Shown: one piece after another, positions 1 through 9,180 of the stretch | Layout: the number at the start of each line of letters is the position of its first letter | Position numbering within the stretch: the stretch's first letter is position 1 | Source: a virus | DNA: 64,000 bases | Virus record (IMG/VR): IMGVR_UViG_3300044939_000165 | Coordinates: 59,105-123,104 of that record | Strand: one strand, 5' to 3' | The notes under the pieces: model-generated | Told to the model about the DNA's origin: nothing | What the model saw: only the letters and a program-made list of their open reading frames with translations | Database searches by the model: none | Program-made: the position numbers and the translations under genes

Positions 1-845
1 TACGGAGAGAAGGCAGGGCAAAGGGCCCCGCCTTTTGCGATGGCGTAGTTGCGCAAACGCGCAACAAAACGCACATCAAGATCAAAAACCTCGGCGAGCG
101 CCCAGGCGATCGCCGGGCGGCGCTCAGGTGGCGCCGCCGAGATCTTTCTGTCCGCCTCAATCGCGGCATTAAGGTTAAGATGCCGCGTGCGGACAGTGGT
201 GATGTGGTCCGGATCGGACACCTCCCGTGCCCGATCCTCCTGTCGGGCGCGATCTAGCGCGCCCTGGAGCGCGATTGCTCGCGGCACTGCCGCAAGCCGA
301 CCTAGCGCCGCAAGTGCTCTTGCGGCGACAAGGTATGTACCCGCGTGGGCCGCACGAAGAGCCCACGCGGCCTGGGAGGCACTAAGGCCTCCGACGTCTG
401 GCAACGGTGCACCGGGGTGGCGCTTGTACCATAGAAGCAGCGCCACAAACCGACGCACCGACCCTGCTGAACGCCGCCAAGCGTTCAGCAGAACTCGCCC
501 TGATGGGCCGTAATGGCCCATCGCGTCCCAGCCCCCACGCTTGGCGTGGGGGCCACCCTGCCGCTCCGCGTCGCGAGCGAGCGCAACAGCGGCGGCGGCC
601 AATGCCCTCGCAGGCACCTCCCGCGGGGGCATAAAAGGCGGTATCCGCAGCTTATGCTGCGGCGCATACCGCCGAAAGATCGCGCGCCATCGCGCGATCC
701 GTTCACTCCGGTCAGTGACCGGAATGCCGCGGGGCTCAAGGCCCCGCCGTGCTCTTTCGGCGACGCATCGGAAGGCGCGCGCCGTTGGCGCGCACCCCCA
801 CTCGTCGGCCGCTTGCGAAATTATGTTCTTGGTTTCGACGTTCAT
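1..845 (-). CDS. Incomplete GC-rich hypothetical protein (runs off the window start)
   Basis: Reading the minus strand from ATG at 845, the frame stays open for 281 codons to the window edge, so the C-terminus is missing. An SD-like GGAG lies 5 bases before the ATG. The product starts MNVETKNIISQAADEWG and is rich in Ala and Arg, with helical stretches such as RFVALLLWYKRHPG and no domain I recognise. It follows the DNA polymerase gene on the same strand after 69 bases. GC content is clearly higher than in neighbouring genes, which suggests separate origin. The same bases carry an unusual density of perfect inverted repeats, so an RNA or DNA structural role is a serious alternative. Because GC-rich DNA has few stop codons, openness alone is weak proof; the start codon and RBS at the composition boundary are the better evidence. 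Confidence 0.55.
   Translation of the reverse strand, partial: MNVETKNIISQAADEWGCAPTARAFRCVAERARRGLEPRGIPVTDRSERIARWRAIFRRYAPQHKLRIPPFMPPREVPARALAAAAVALARDAERQGGPHAKRGGWDAMGHYGPSGRVLLNAWRRSAGSVRRFVALLLWYKRHPGAPLPDVGGLSASQAAWALRAAHAGTYLVAARALAALGRLAAVPRAIALQGALDRARQEDRAREVSDPDHITTVRTRHLNLNAAIEADRKISAAPPERRPAIAWALAEVFDLDVRFVARLRNYAIAKGGALCPAFSP
92..793. repeat. Dense cluster of perfect inverted repeats (hairpins)
   Basis: About twenty perfect stem-loops with short loops lie nearly end to end. Examples (arms): 116-123/131-138, 149-155/189-195 enclosing 162-169/180-187, 211-217/231-237, 245-251/258-264, 306-314/319-327, 341-350/361-370, 417-423/440-446, 464-474/481-491, 502-509/515-522, 531-540/544-553, 645-651/656-662 inside 637-644/666-673, 678-686/691-699, 707-714/716-723, 729-735/741-747, 777-783/787-793. 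A long-range 9-bp stem, 671-679 with 753-761, encloses or competes with three of them, as in a multibranch junction. Palindromes are also present at 105-114 and 405-414. All were read directly by eye. Confidence 0.85.
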
Positions 846-850
846 GTCGT

Positions 851-873
851 CTCCACGTACTTATACCGTGGAG
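851..873 (-). promoter_or_regulatory. Hairpin covering the ribosome binding site of the first gene
   Basis: CTCCACG at 851-857 and CGTGGAG at 867-873 form a perfect 7-bp stem with a 9-base AT-rich loop. On the minus strand the arm nearer the gene contains the GGAG that precedes the ATG at 845. The stem would hide the ribosome binding site in the transcript, as in a translational switch. The structure is seen; the regulation is inference. Confidence 0.5.
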
Positions 874-914
874 TATCTGTTTTTTATTTGTTCATATAGA
901 TGAGTCTACATTTT

Positions 915-3900
915 TCATAAGTCGCTTGTATCGCTCGTGTACAAAGATGCTCTTTTTGACTTAGTTACCGGCGAGAGTTCGTGTTCATCTGGATCACGCA
1001 AATCTTCGAAGATTTCTTCTTCGGTGTAACCGTCTAGCTCAGCGATTGGAAGCGGTGGCGGAAGTTGAGCAAGATATTTATCTGCGCTCATCAATTCACC
1101 ATAGTTTGGGCCAAGCTCAACATCCCATCGATATGGCACGGGAAGCCATGGACACTCACGTGCCACACGTTCGGTACCGTACTTTTTGAAAATTTCTGGT
1201 ACTTGATGCGCGTACTTTTTCGGTACTTGAAAACCAATTGAGTCATGTACGGTGAGTAGAATCCTCCCCTTGAGATCACGTTCAATTACGTCAGCAACCC
1301 AACACAGCACTGTCAAAACAATATCGCTGTTAGTCGCTTGTATTTTGAAGTTGACAGCTTGCCTTTCCGCTTTGGCGCGAAGAGCACTAGGAGCATACTT
1401 ACCGAGCGAAAAACGGCGACGCCGTCCATGGTAAGTTTCTACAATGCCGAAAGTACGCATCTCCCAGATTGTCTGGTTGATGAACGTCTCTAATGTTGGA
1501 AACTTAGTAAATAGTAATTTCTTGATTTGCTGCGCCAAATTGAGGTTGATGCCAGCAATTTCAGCGATTTTCTTCACACCGGCACCGTAAAGCAGCCCAA
1601 AGACAAGACGTTTGATATTGTCACGTAAAGCTTTGAGCCGCCTACCATACGCTTTATCTTCCAGCAAATCATCTTTGCCTTTGAGGAAATCGTCGTACGA
1701 CCACGCATGTTCATCGTCAATGGCAGCGTTCGCCAATGCGATGCGTCGTTCTTCTCCGTGTAATCCGGCGGCAACGAGATCAGGATTAAGGCATTGTGAT
1801 GCGAAAAAGCAGTGCGGATCCATGCCTTCAAGCAGGGCGTTGATCAATTCAGTATCTTTGGCATAACCCGCAAAAATTGAAATTTCAGCGCCTTTAGCGT
1901 CAGCATTACCAAAACAATAACTGTCATCGTCAGGAATGAAGAGCTTTTTACATTTCACACCTTCAAAGACAGGTTTGCCATCTGAGCCGAGCACAAGATT
2001 TCCGCGCATATTGCGCAGAGCTCCAATTTGGCCCTTGATAATGTTTTGATTGTTGAAGCCGATGCCTTCAACGCCCGAGGACGATGAGAGGCGTCCAGTG
2101 GACGTACCTGTAATGTTGTAACCAGGATGAATGTGTCCATCCCCGAACATATTAGACAAGATGCCGATGTTTTTGAAAAAGCTGTTTTTGGCTTTATCAG
2201 CTTTCTTCAGTGTCATCAGCAAATTCGCAAGCGGGCACTTGTACCGCGTAACGAGACTCTTGAGTACAGCTTCGCTAGTTTGCATCTGCCCCTTTACGGT
2301 GTAATGCTCGGGGCGATACATGATTCGTCCGCCGACATAGCGAACAGTATCAGGGTTTTCACGCGCAATTTGTTCAGCGAGCTCTGGATCTGGATGCTTG
2401 TAACCTACGCCTCCATAGAAAAGGTAGTGAGATAATTTCTTCGGGCTATTCAATGGAAACTTCTCACCGCACAATTCGAAAATTTTTTCAGTAGTTGCAG
2501 TGATTGTGTTATCCAGCGCGCGGTTGCCCCATTCTAAGTAATCTTGGTCAATGTTGATGCCTAGATATTCGATCTTCGCAAGCTGTGTTTGTCGTGGAAG
2601 GTAGTCCTCTTTTACCAATCGGTGTAACGGCGCAGGATGATTGCACAGAACTTCAACGCGATATTTTGACAGCTCACTATTTGGCGGCCCTGAAACAATT
2701 TCTTCATGGACTTGACGACGCCAGCGATCAAACTTGTCATCTTCATCATACATACGTGCACTTTGTTTGATGGCAAGGCGTCGTGTAGCGTCAGCGTCAA
2801 CAGCGGCGTAGAAGTAAAGCTCATCAAGAGAGATATTTTCGAAACCTCCTTTATGCTTACGCTCCTTAGCGGCTTCGCGCTCAGCCTTACCTGTAAATTC
2901 GCCGTTAGTTTTGGCGGCGAGCAACAAATTTAGATCGTCTAATTGCTGCTGAATGTGAGCTTGGTCAACTTTTCCTAAGGGTAGTTGTTTGAGCTTTTCT
3001 ATGGCTTTCTTAATTGTTTCAGTACGAAAGCGGGCATTCTTAACGTGTCCAGCAGCAATGGCACGTTCAAGTGCTGCCGCAACCGTAGCTGGTAGTTTAA
3101 CTGCACGTTTCGTCGAAACTTGCACTTCCGTAAAGCGCGCAACGTCAGTTTTTACTAGTTCATCATGCAAGCGGTCTTCATAACCAGCGAGAAAGGGCAA
3201 GAATTGTTTAGTCAAATACTTGAGGTTGTATTGCCCTTTTTTGTCTTCTTCGAGCACATGTTCAGCACAAAATACATCCCACGCAATTTTTCCTACCTCA
3301 CCAAGAGGCCAACCCAAACGCCAGAAAACTTTGAAATCGTACTTGGCATTGAACCAAATACACGGTTTACCACTTCGCAATAGCCAAACAATGTGTTCGT
3401 ATGCTGCGGATGGATCATACGGCGTATCTTTGTGCCAAAGAGGCACTGTAGCCGCTTTACCATCATCCCATGCGAATGAAACGGCGATCAGTTTAGTGCC
3501 AGTCCAATGTGGATGTAGTGTATTAGTTTCGGTATCGAACGAAATTTTCCAATCAAGAGGATCGATGCCAGGTCGCGTATAATCAAAAACATGCCGTACG
3601 AGATCTTTCACCTCAGCAATGGTTTTTGGATAGATGTAATCTTTTTCAATTTCTGCTCGCGTAAGTACACGAATTTCGGCGTGTGCCGCAATTCGCATAG
3701 CCCGCTCAACGTCGGCTAATACAGAACTATATTTGCCGACCGCAGCGGCGAGGGACTTAAGCGACTGTGTAAAGACAACTGTGAGATACGCATCACCAAA
3801 TTTCACATTTTCGAAAACGCGCCCAATAGCTTCTTTTTCAGACCGCACTGGGATACCAAGCGCATGAAGCGATGGTACACCACACGCGATAACTGTAATC

Positions 3901-4364
3901 GAACGCTCTGGCGCGTTAGCCTGACGCATAGCCGCTAACCGAGTAACTTCAGTCTTGAGCGGTGTGCGACATGCTGTGATGATTGCTTTACTAGGTGCGT
4001 CGACAGCACACTTTACGGCGTACACATATCGAAAGTTCAGCACAGCAAATTCTGGATGCCGGCGCTGTACTTCTTTGATCGCGTTCTTCAGAACGCGTGC
4101 ACCGTCCTCACGGAACGGTTGATGAAACAGCGAGTTGTCTGGAATGGTTTGACCGCCGACAATTGACAGACGAGGTGCAATCGGCGCGTCACCAATAACG
4201 AGGATGTCCGCGTAATCTGGGCCATCCGAGTAGGGAAAGTAGTGTGTACCCTTAAAGGCAGGGCACGACGTACACCCCGGACCTGCTTTGTAAGCAAATT
4301 CGGGGCGCGCGCAAATATCACAGTGAAACGGAGGGGGCGCTTCCGATAGCGAGATTGACGCCAT
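915..4364 (-). CDS. Family A DNA polymerase with UDG-like N-terminal domain and 3'-5' exonuclease
   Basis: The 1149-residue product should replicate the element's DNA. The N-terminal ~230 residues resemble family 4/5 uracil-DNA glycosylases: a CX2C-X12-CX2C cluster near residues 18-35, then ADILVIGDAP. The usual catalytic HP-type motif near the end of that domain is not evident, so it may be inactive. The exonuclease follows, with DTE at residue ~277, NAKYDFKV, and YAAVDADAT. The polymerase domain has motif A around D822 (NADAKGAE), motif B RxxxKxxxFGxxYG with K918, and motif C VHDS with H1040-D1041. A long insert lies between exonuclease motifs II and III. The start has a GGAG 9 bases upstream. 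It follows the primase-helicase gene by 90 bases on the same strand, which supports a replication operon. The polymerase call is secure; the UDG-like call is moderately so. Confidence 0.95.
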   Translation of the reverse strand: MASISLSEAPPPFHCDICARPEFAYKAGPGCTSCPAFKGTHYFPYSDGPDYADILVIGDAPIAPRLSIVGGQTIPDNSLFHQPFREDGARVLKNAIKEVQRRHPEFAVLNFRYVYAVKCAVDAPSKAIITACRTPLKTEVTRLAAMRQANAPERSITVIACGVPSLHALGIPVRSEKEAIGRVFENVKFGDAYLTVVFTQSLKSLAAAVGKYSSVLADVERAMRIAAHAEIRVLTRAEIEKDYIYPKTIAEVKDLVRHVFDYTRPGIDPLDWKISFDTETNTLHPHWTGTKLIAVSFAWDDGKAATVPLWHKDTPYDPSAAYEHIVWLLRSGKPCIWFNAKYDFKVFWRLGWPLGEVGKIAWDVFCAEHVLEEDKKGQYNLKYLTKQFLPFLAGYEDRLHDELVKTDVARFTEVQVSTKRAVKLPATVAAALERAIAAGHVKNARFRTETIKKAIEKLKQLPLGKVDQAHIQQQLDDLNLLLAAKTNGEFTGKAEREAAKERKHKGGFENISLDELYFYAAVDADATRRLAIKQSARMYDEDDKFDRWRRQVHEEIVSGPPNSELSKYRVEVLCNHPAPLHRLVKEDYLPRQTQLAKIEYLGINIDQDYLEWGNRALDNTITATTEKIFELCGEKFPLNSPKKLSHYLFYGGVGYKHPDPELAEQIARENPDTVRYVGGRIMYRPEHYTVKGQMQTSEAVLKSLVTRYKCPLANLLMTLKKADKAKNSFFKNIGILSNMFGDGHIHPGYNITGTSTGRLSSSSGVEGIGFNNQNIIKGQIGALRNMRGNLVLGSDGKPVFEGVKCKKLFIPDDDSYCFGNADAKGAEISIFAGYAKDTELINALLEGMDPHCFFASQCLNPDLVAAGLHGEERRIALANAAIDDEHAWSYDDFLKGKDDLLEDKAYGRRLKALRDNIKRLVFGLLYGAGVKKIAEIAGINLNLAQQIKKLLFTKFPTLETFINQTIWEMRTFGIVETYHGRRRRFSLGKYAPSALRAKAERQAVNFKIQATNSDIVLTVLCWVADVIERDLKGRILLTVHDSIGFQVPKKYAHQVPEIFKKYGTERVARECPWLPVPYRWDVELGPNYGELMSADKYLAQLPPPLPIAELDGYTEEEIFEDLRDPDEHELSPVTKSKRASLYTSDTSDL

Positions 4365-4454
4365 TTAACAGCTCCATTTCGGAAAGGGTTTGAGTTCGAC
4401 CGTTTTGTAATACTGGAACTTAGATGTTCGTTTGTCTTTCAGTATCTACGGCTT

Positions 4455-7400
4455 TTATAAGTTGTTATTGAGAATATGATTGCGACGTACTAGTCCAGGT
4501 GGACCATCGTCGACTGAACCATTGGACTGATTACGGTCAATGTTGGGTTGCCGTTCGACAAACGATTTACGAAGATCAGAAACGACCTTTGAAACATCTA
4601 TAACGGTAATTTCGTCAGTCCGCATTACACCGCCAAAAGAGCGCAAAGCGGACAAAACTTTAGCTGTGTCATATTGATGTTCGCGTTTAGAAAGAGGGTG
4701 CTGATCAAGCTGGTGCTTAAGTAAGTTTGGCGGAGTACGATAATATGGCTCAACACGATGAAGTAAGCCGCCGGGTGCAACTATTGAAATCCAATCAACG
4801 ACAAGATATCCAAGATCTTCAAAGTAATACACTCCAGCTTGCGCATGGTTTAGTGCAAGCCAGCGAGCTGGATCTTTTGATCCAAGCATTACAGCTACGG
4901 AAGTCACTGTGCTTGATTGACCAATCCGCAAGTTATTGGTGCGAAAAATCGTATCAAACAACTGTGTCGGAACATCGCTACGAGCATTAGCGAGCAGCCG
5001 ACCACGCCGCGATTCAGTAGCTCTAATAACGAAAGATCTCCAGTCTTCACCAAGCAACGCCATAAGAGGCGCGATAGGATAAAAGTTACGCAAAAAGCGT
5101 GTGTCGACCGTAAACGACGTAATTAATTTACCTGTACCTAGTTCGCGCTCTATTTTTTCGTAGTGCTCGCGGTAAGGCCGATAAAATTTGATCAAGCCAA
5201 GACCCAGCACACGGCGCATACGTGTAAGCTCTTCGGGTGGGAAAAGCTCAGAAAACACTATCTGGGGATCTTTGAGCCCTTCGATTTTTACAGTCTCGAT
5301 CGTCAAACGACGGCTTGCGTCTTGAGGATCATGCGCGGGGTGTATGGAAGCCGTTACAACATTAGTACGCACAACCATTTGGCGCATACCGCCGGTTGGA
5401 AGTGCGCGTGAAATTACTGCGCCGCCAGGAAAAATAACTTGTCGAAGTAATTCATTGATTGATTGTACCTGAACAGTTTTTAGAGTGGTGAACGTCAAAT
5501 CCCGCGTGAACTCTTCCAAACCTAATGTCACTGCGGCCCGATTGAATCCTTGATAAATAGAAGCCGGCGAATAATTCACAAGGCCCTTAGCCCAAGGGCA
5601 AATCTGTAGATGAGGGAATTGTCCACCACAAAATGTACTTAGAGCTGTAGACTTACCTGAAGAATGTTGCCCAACAAGTTCTAAGTGTACTTTTGATGGA
5701 GAAAGATGAGGTGCAGAAAACGCCGCTTGATAGTATGCAAGAAAAATTGCATCGATATCAGTATTTAGCGTACGCCAGCCAGTGCGATAAAACTGTATAA
5801 GTTTGTTGATGTAGTAGCGTACGTCGTCAATCGTGTAATGATTTGCTTCTTCGAGATCCGCAACACTGCGCAACTCTGAAAAAAGTGGCGTTGCTTCAGT
5901 AAGAAAAAGCGCGCGCCCACGTGACGGCCCATCGAGTTTTCGCCATGTAAGTGTGAGCGATCCGTCTGAAGCGTATGTACCTTCATAAACACTCGGGCCG
6001 TTGACCACTATGATCACAACGCCAAACGGCACATTCAGATCTTCAATAACATGCACACCTTGTCCATACTGTGTGCACTCCTCACGCGTAGGTATATCTT
6101 GGAAGATCGACTGAATAGCGATTTTGAGATAGTCGGCAAAAATACGTTGAAGCTCACGAACTGGCTGCATTGTGCCAAGGCCCTGCTGTGGCAACATCCA
6201 CGCAGGAATACCTACTTGTTCAGCAAAGAACGTGTGTACGTCTCCAACAACGTTCGCCAGAGCTGAAAGCGCACCCATGCCATCATCAGTGCCAAAGCGG
6301 ATTGTACGGTCTTTAACTCGATGATGTAGATATAGGACTGCTCCGCGTGATGTATCTTCTTTGTAAAGCGGATGAAACAACCGTGTAAGGACATCGATAA
6401 GACGGGCAATCAAACCAGCCTCATCATCCTTACTACGAACAATTTGGTTTCTAACGACTGCTGGACTTAAATTGAGTTGCGCACAAATGCGATCAACATA
6501 CTGAGAAAGCTGTGCAGCATTACGTACAATTTCACCGTACGTAACTGCAACAGCTGTACGTTCTCTAACGGCGTCGGATCCGAGTGTCGCGGCATCTTCT
6601 ACAGCGCGGTCGAATGCCCAAACATCAACAGGCACAAACCATTTAGTTACTTCGTCGATGACGGTGCGCTTAAATATTTCAAATCCACCGAGCTGTATTA
6701 CGTCATCGGGGTCTTTTGGCATGCCCGGGACTTTGTCGAGCTCCGACCATCCTCGAAAGATGTTGATGCCAATTTCAGACCCAGTAAGCAGCCGCCCTCG
6801 CAACCATACTTCGCCTTTACCACGTGAAGGATGGTCAGGGATGATGTAGATTGTATCAATTCCTGCTGCGACAAGCGCATCTAGATCGTTGTGTGCTCCG
6901 TTTGAAGCGAGAAAAACGAAGCCAGTAAGACCGGATGCTATGAAATGTTCCTGCGCCGTTATTGCATCATTTTCGCCTTCAACAAGGTAAAACCGTAGTG
7001 CTTTAGCTTCAGCAGGATCGAGTCCACCAAGGTGCGGTGCAAACAGTCCAAAATAACCAATTGGCTCGTCTTCAGTAAAACCTGGCAACGTGAGGTGATT
7101 GCCGTCTTTTTCGTCTTCGTTGTGCGGTCTACGTAATCGAATCCTACCTGGTGTACGCAAACCGTGCCCATTGAAGAATGCAACTGTGTTAGTCCATTCA
7201 GAGCCAGCTGGTTCAGCAATAGTCTTGATGCGAGCAAGAATCTTTTCGCGGCGTTCAGGCGTTAGATGCGTATTCTGAAAGCGCGCATATTGCGCACTGG
7301 CTTGTGCCTCTAGCCTTTCAACAGCATAGCTATACAGTAAATGTTGCGGTGGCCAAATCCCGTAAGGCAGTATCCCAATATACTCGGGCTTGTGCTTACG

Positions 7401-7946
7401 GTGTTGGAAGAGCCACTCTAAAACTGGTGCAGCAGCATGCAGCGCAATCTCGTCGTAATTTTTACGATCTTCTGGATCAACTGGTGGTGCAAGTAAGCGC
7501 TGCGCGTACGTTGCACAGACATATAACAACGTGGTGACAGCAAGGTTATGGATATCATACGCCTCGACGTCACTTTCAGTTTTCTCTGAGACAAGGCGAC
7601 GGCCAGTATATGTAAGCACGTGCGAGAGTGTTTCGCGATATGCCCAGCCGCGCGCGTCTTGGAAAAGCTGTAAGAGATTACGACTGAAGTACCCGCACGA
7701 TTTGCACTTAATAGTACCTCGCGCGACGTCAATATACATCGATGGATTTTTATCGATGTGCCCAGTGACGCTACCCGCAAGGCAATTTGTTCTGACTACT
7801 GATGCACCAATCTGCGTAGTGCGATTCTCAGGGAAGGTGTGTTCAAGCAGCGTCTTAAGCTGCGTAACGTCCAACAAGGTCAGGAACTTGTGGCCGTCAG
7901 TATACGAAAACTTAGTTGTTCCGGTTTTTCCGGTCTTTCGTGTCAT
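4455..7946 (-). CDS. Primase-helicase-like replication protein (zinc finger, Toprim, P-loop ATPase)
   Basis: The 1163-residue product combines parts typical of phage primase-helicases. Residues ~52-85 form a CHC2-like zinc-binding region (HIDKNPSMYID, then CKSCG). A Toprim-like segment runs from VEGEND (E323) through PDH (~372) to KDPDDV (~412), which would bind metal for primer synthesis. A P-loop, GQHSSGKST with K765, begins the ATPase part. The segment between Toprim and ATPase is long and not assigned. It sits between the RecB-like nuclease gene and the polymerase gene on the same strand. It differs from T7 gp4 in its much greater length and in a P-loop placed late, nearer the D5/SF3-like arrangement. 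Primase-helicase is well supported; the ATPase class is not settled. Confidence 0.85.
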   Translation of the reverse strand: MTRKTGKTGTTKFSYTDGHKFLTLLDVTQLKTLLEHTFPENRTTQIGASVVRTNCLAGSVTGHIDKNPSMYIDVARGTIKCKSCGYFSRNLLQLFQDARGWAYRETLSHVLTYTGRRLVSEKTESDVEAYDIHNLAVTTLLYVCATYAQRLLAPPVDPEDRKNYDEIALHAAAPVLEWLFQHRKHKPEYIGILPYGIWPPQHLLYSYAVERLEAQASAQYARFQNTHLTPERREKILARIKTIAEPAGSEWTNTVAFFNGHGLRTPGRIRLRRPHNEDEKDGNHLTLPGFTEDEPIGYFGLFAPHLGGLDPAEAKALRFYLVEGENDAITAQEHFIASGLTGFVFLASNGAHNDLDALVAAGIDTIYIIPDHPSRGKGEVWLRGRLLTGSEIGINIFRGWSELDKVPGMPKDPDDVIQLGGFEIFKRTVIDEVTKWFVPVDVWAFDRAVEDAATLGSDAVRERTAVAVTYGEIVRNAAQLSQYVDRICAQLNLSPAVVRNQIVRSKDDEAGLIARLIDVLTRLFHPLYKEDTSRGAVLYLHHRVKDRTIRFGTDDGMGALSALANVVGDVHTFFAEQVGIPAWMLPQQGLGTMQPVRELQRIFADYLKIAIQSIFQDIPTREECTQYGQGVHVIEDLNVPFGVVIIVVNGPSVYEGTYASDGSLTLTWRKLDGPSRGRALFLTEATPLFSELRSVADLEEANHYTIDDVRYYINKLIQFYRTGWRTLNTDIDAIFLAYYQAAFSAPHLSPSKVHLELVGQHSSGKSTALSTFCGGQFPHLQICPWAKGLVNYSPASIYQGFNRAAVTLGLEEFTRDLTFTTLKTVQVQSINELLRQVIFPGGAVISRALPTGGMRQMVVRTNVVTASIHPAHDPQDASRRLTIETVKIEGLKDPQIVFSELFPPEELTRMRRVLGLGLIKFYRPYREHYEKIERELGTGKLITSFTVDTRFLRNFYPIAPLMALLGEDWRSFVIRATESRRGRLLANARSDVPTQLFDTIFRTNNLRIGQSSTVTSVAVMLGSKDPARWLALNHAQAGVYYFEDLGYLVVDWISIVAPGGLLHRVEPYYRTPPNLLKHQLDQHPLSKREHQYDTAKVLSALRSFGGVMRTDEITVIDVSKVVSDLRKSFVERQPNIDRNQSNGSVDDGPPGLVRRNHILNNNL

Positions 7947-7967
7947 GGGTGCCCTTCACCCTATGTA

Positions 7968-9083
7968 TTAAACGTTGATCTCTCCTTTTTTCTGAGCACG
8001 TTTTTTGATTTCAATTTGTCCTTGTTCACAGCTTTCAGAGAAGCCGCAGAAGCTACATTGCCAGCCAGTTTCAACTTTAGGCGTACCGGCATCAATAAGT
8101 TCAAGTTTGAGTGCAGTTCTATTAAGGTACTGCCTCAACCAAGGAAATATTATGCGAATGATCTCTTCGCGAGTCCATGCGCCTGACGTACCGTCAAAGC
8201 GTGGAAACCACTCGACCTTTGGTTCACCAATATAATGAATACCTGATTGGATGCCGCGTACCCACGGGAAGTTAACTATCGCAAGCGCCATATACGCATA
8301 AAATTGTGTTGCGTGCTCTCCAATTGGCTTCTTCTTGCCTGATTTATGATCAAGCACAATCAAGAAGTCGTCATTGGTGCGCATTGCATGATCAATGACA
8401 CCACGAAGTAAGGGCTTTGTAGTAATGCCACCTTCGATAACATCACCAACAGTGATAGGCAGAGACTTCGTAGTAGGTGGAAACGACGCAAGACGAAGGG
8501 TTGTTTGTCCAACTTCAACAACATCGAATGTGCCCCTGAAAGGACCTTTCGGCACAACGACGCAAGTGGCGTATGGGCTGTATTTAGCGTGATCGATTAG
8601 TGGCGCATTTACCAATTCTACAACGTTGTCTCCCCGCCAAATAAATTGACCGCGCCAAAGATTTGGAGATGAGTCGGCGGTAAGTTTGAATGACACAGCT
8701 TCATGCGTTGGGGAAATTGCAAGCTGGTGCTCGATAAATTCGTCAATAACGCCGTTGTTTTTCTTAAAAACATCGACTCGTCCCAGAAAGTCTTCTATCG
8801 CTACCATCTTCGTGGAGCATGTAAGAATCTCCTCCCGCGAAAGTTGGTTAGATTCACATTGATTACGCAGCACCTCATGGAGATCAATGCCAGGTGTCCG
8901 CAAACCAGTTTCAATCACAGCATGAGCTACAACCCCTACTCGGGACGCGTCAGCTTTCTTTCCTTCAGGTAATTTTTCGACGTACTTGTGAAAATACTGT
9001 TTGCCGCACTGATTCAGCACATTGACCTTAGAGATCGACCAGGGTGCATGCTTTAGAACAATTTCAGCGTATCCGTTCACCAT
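7968..9083 (-). CDS. RecB/Cas4-like PD-(D/E)XK nuclease 1
   Basis: This 371-residue protein has the layout of the PDDEXK_1/Cas4/AddB nuclease family. It starts with a Ser/Gln-rich helix and NQCGKQYFHKY, continues to AHAVIE (H54, E58), RGVIDHA (D231), LDHKSGKKK (D245, K247) and a following Q-Y helix, and ends with CSFCGFSESC. The cysteine near residue 27 plus the terminal CX2CX5C match the four ligands of the 4Fe-4S cluster in this family. It would act as a DNA exonuclease in recombination or replication. It lies between the ssDNA-binding-like gene and the primase-helicase gene, all minus strand, with a good GGAG before the ATG. A second, shorter relative is at 12815-13627. Confidence 0.88.
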   Translation of the reverse strand: MVNGYAEIVLKHAPWSISKVNVLNQCGKQYFHKYVEKLPEGKKADASRVGVVAHAVIETGLRTPGIDLHEVLRNQCESNQLSREEILTCSTKMVAIEDFLGRVDVFKKNNGVIDEFIEHQLAISPTHEAVSFKLTADSSPNLWRGQFIWRGDNVVELVNAPLIDHAKYSPYATCVVVPKGPFRGTFDVVEVGQTTLRLASFPPTTKSLPITVGDVIEGGITTKPLLRGVIDHAMRTNDDFLIVLDHKSGKKKPIGEHATQFYAYMALAIVNFPWVRGIQSGIHYIGEPKVEWFPRFDGTSGAWTREEIIRIIFPWLRQYLNRTALKLELIDAGTPKVETGWQCSFCGFSESCEQGQIEIKKRAQKKGEINV

Positions 9084-9120
9084 AGGTCGCTCCGTCAGGC
9101 AAAAAAACAGTAAGAAAACA

Positions 9121-9169
9121 ACGGCCTGCGTCCCTTTCCCACTTTACGCAGTACAGGGACGCAGGCCGT
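9121..9169 (-). terminator. Rho-independent terminator
   Basis: Perfect 15-bp inverted repeat, arms 9121-9135 and 9155-9169 with a 19-base loop. On the minus strand it is followed by a T-rich stretch. It lies just after the stop of the 9181-10320 gene, so it probably ends or attenuates that transcript before the nuclease gene. Confidence 0.8.
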
Positions 9170-9180
9170 AACTCATATGA

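Noticed and set aside
49-513. Plus-strand open frame of 154 codons in the GC-rich stretch
   Set aside because: Arg/Ser/Ala-rich text without RBS and expected from low stop frequency in GC-rich DNA; the minus frame has a better start.
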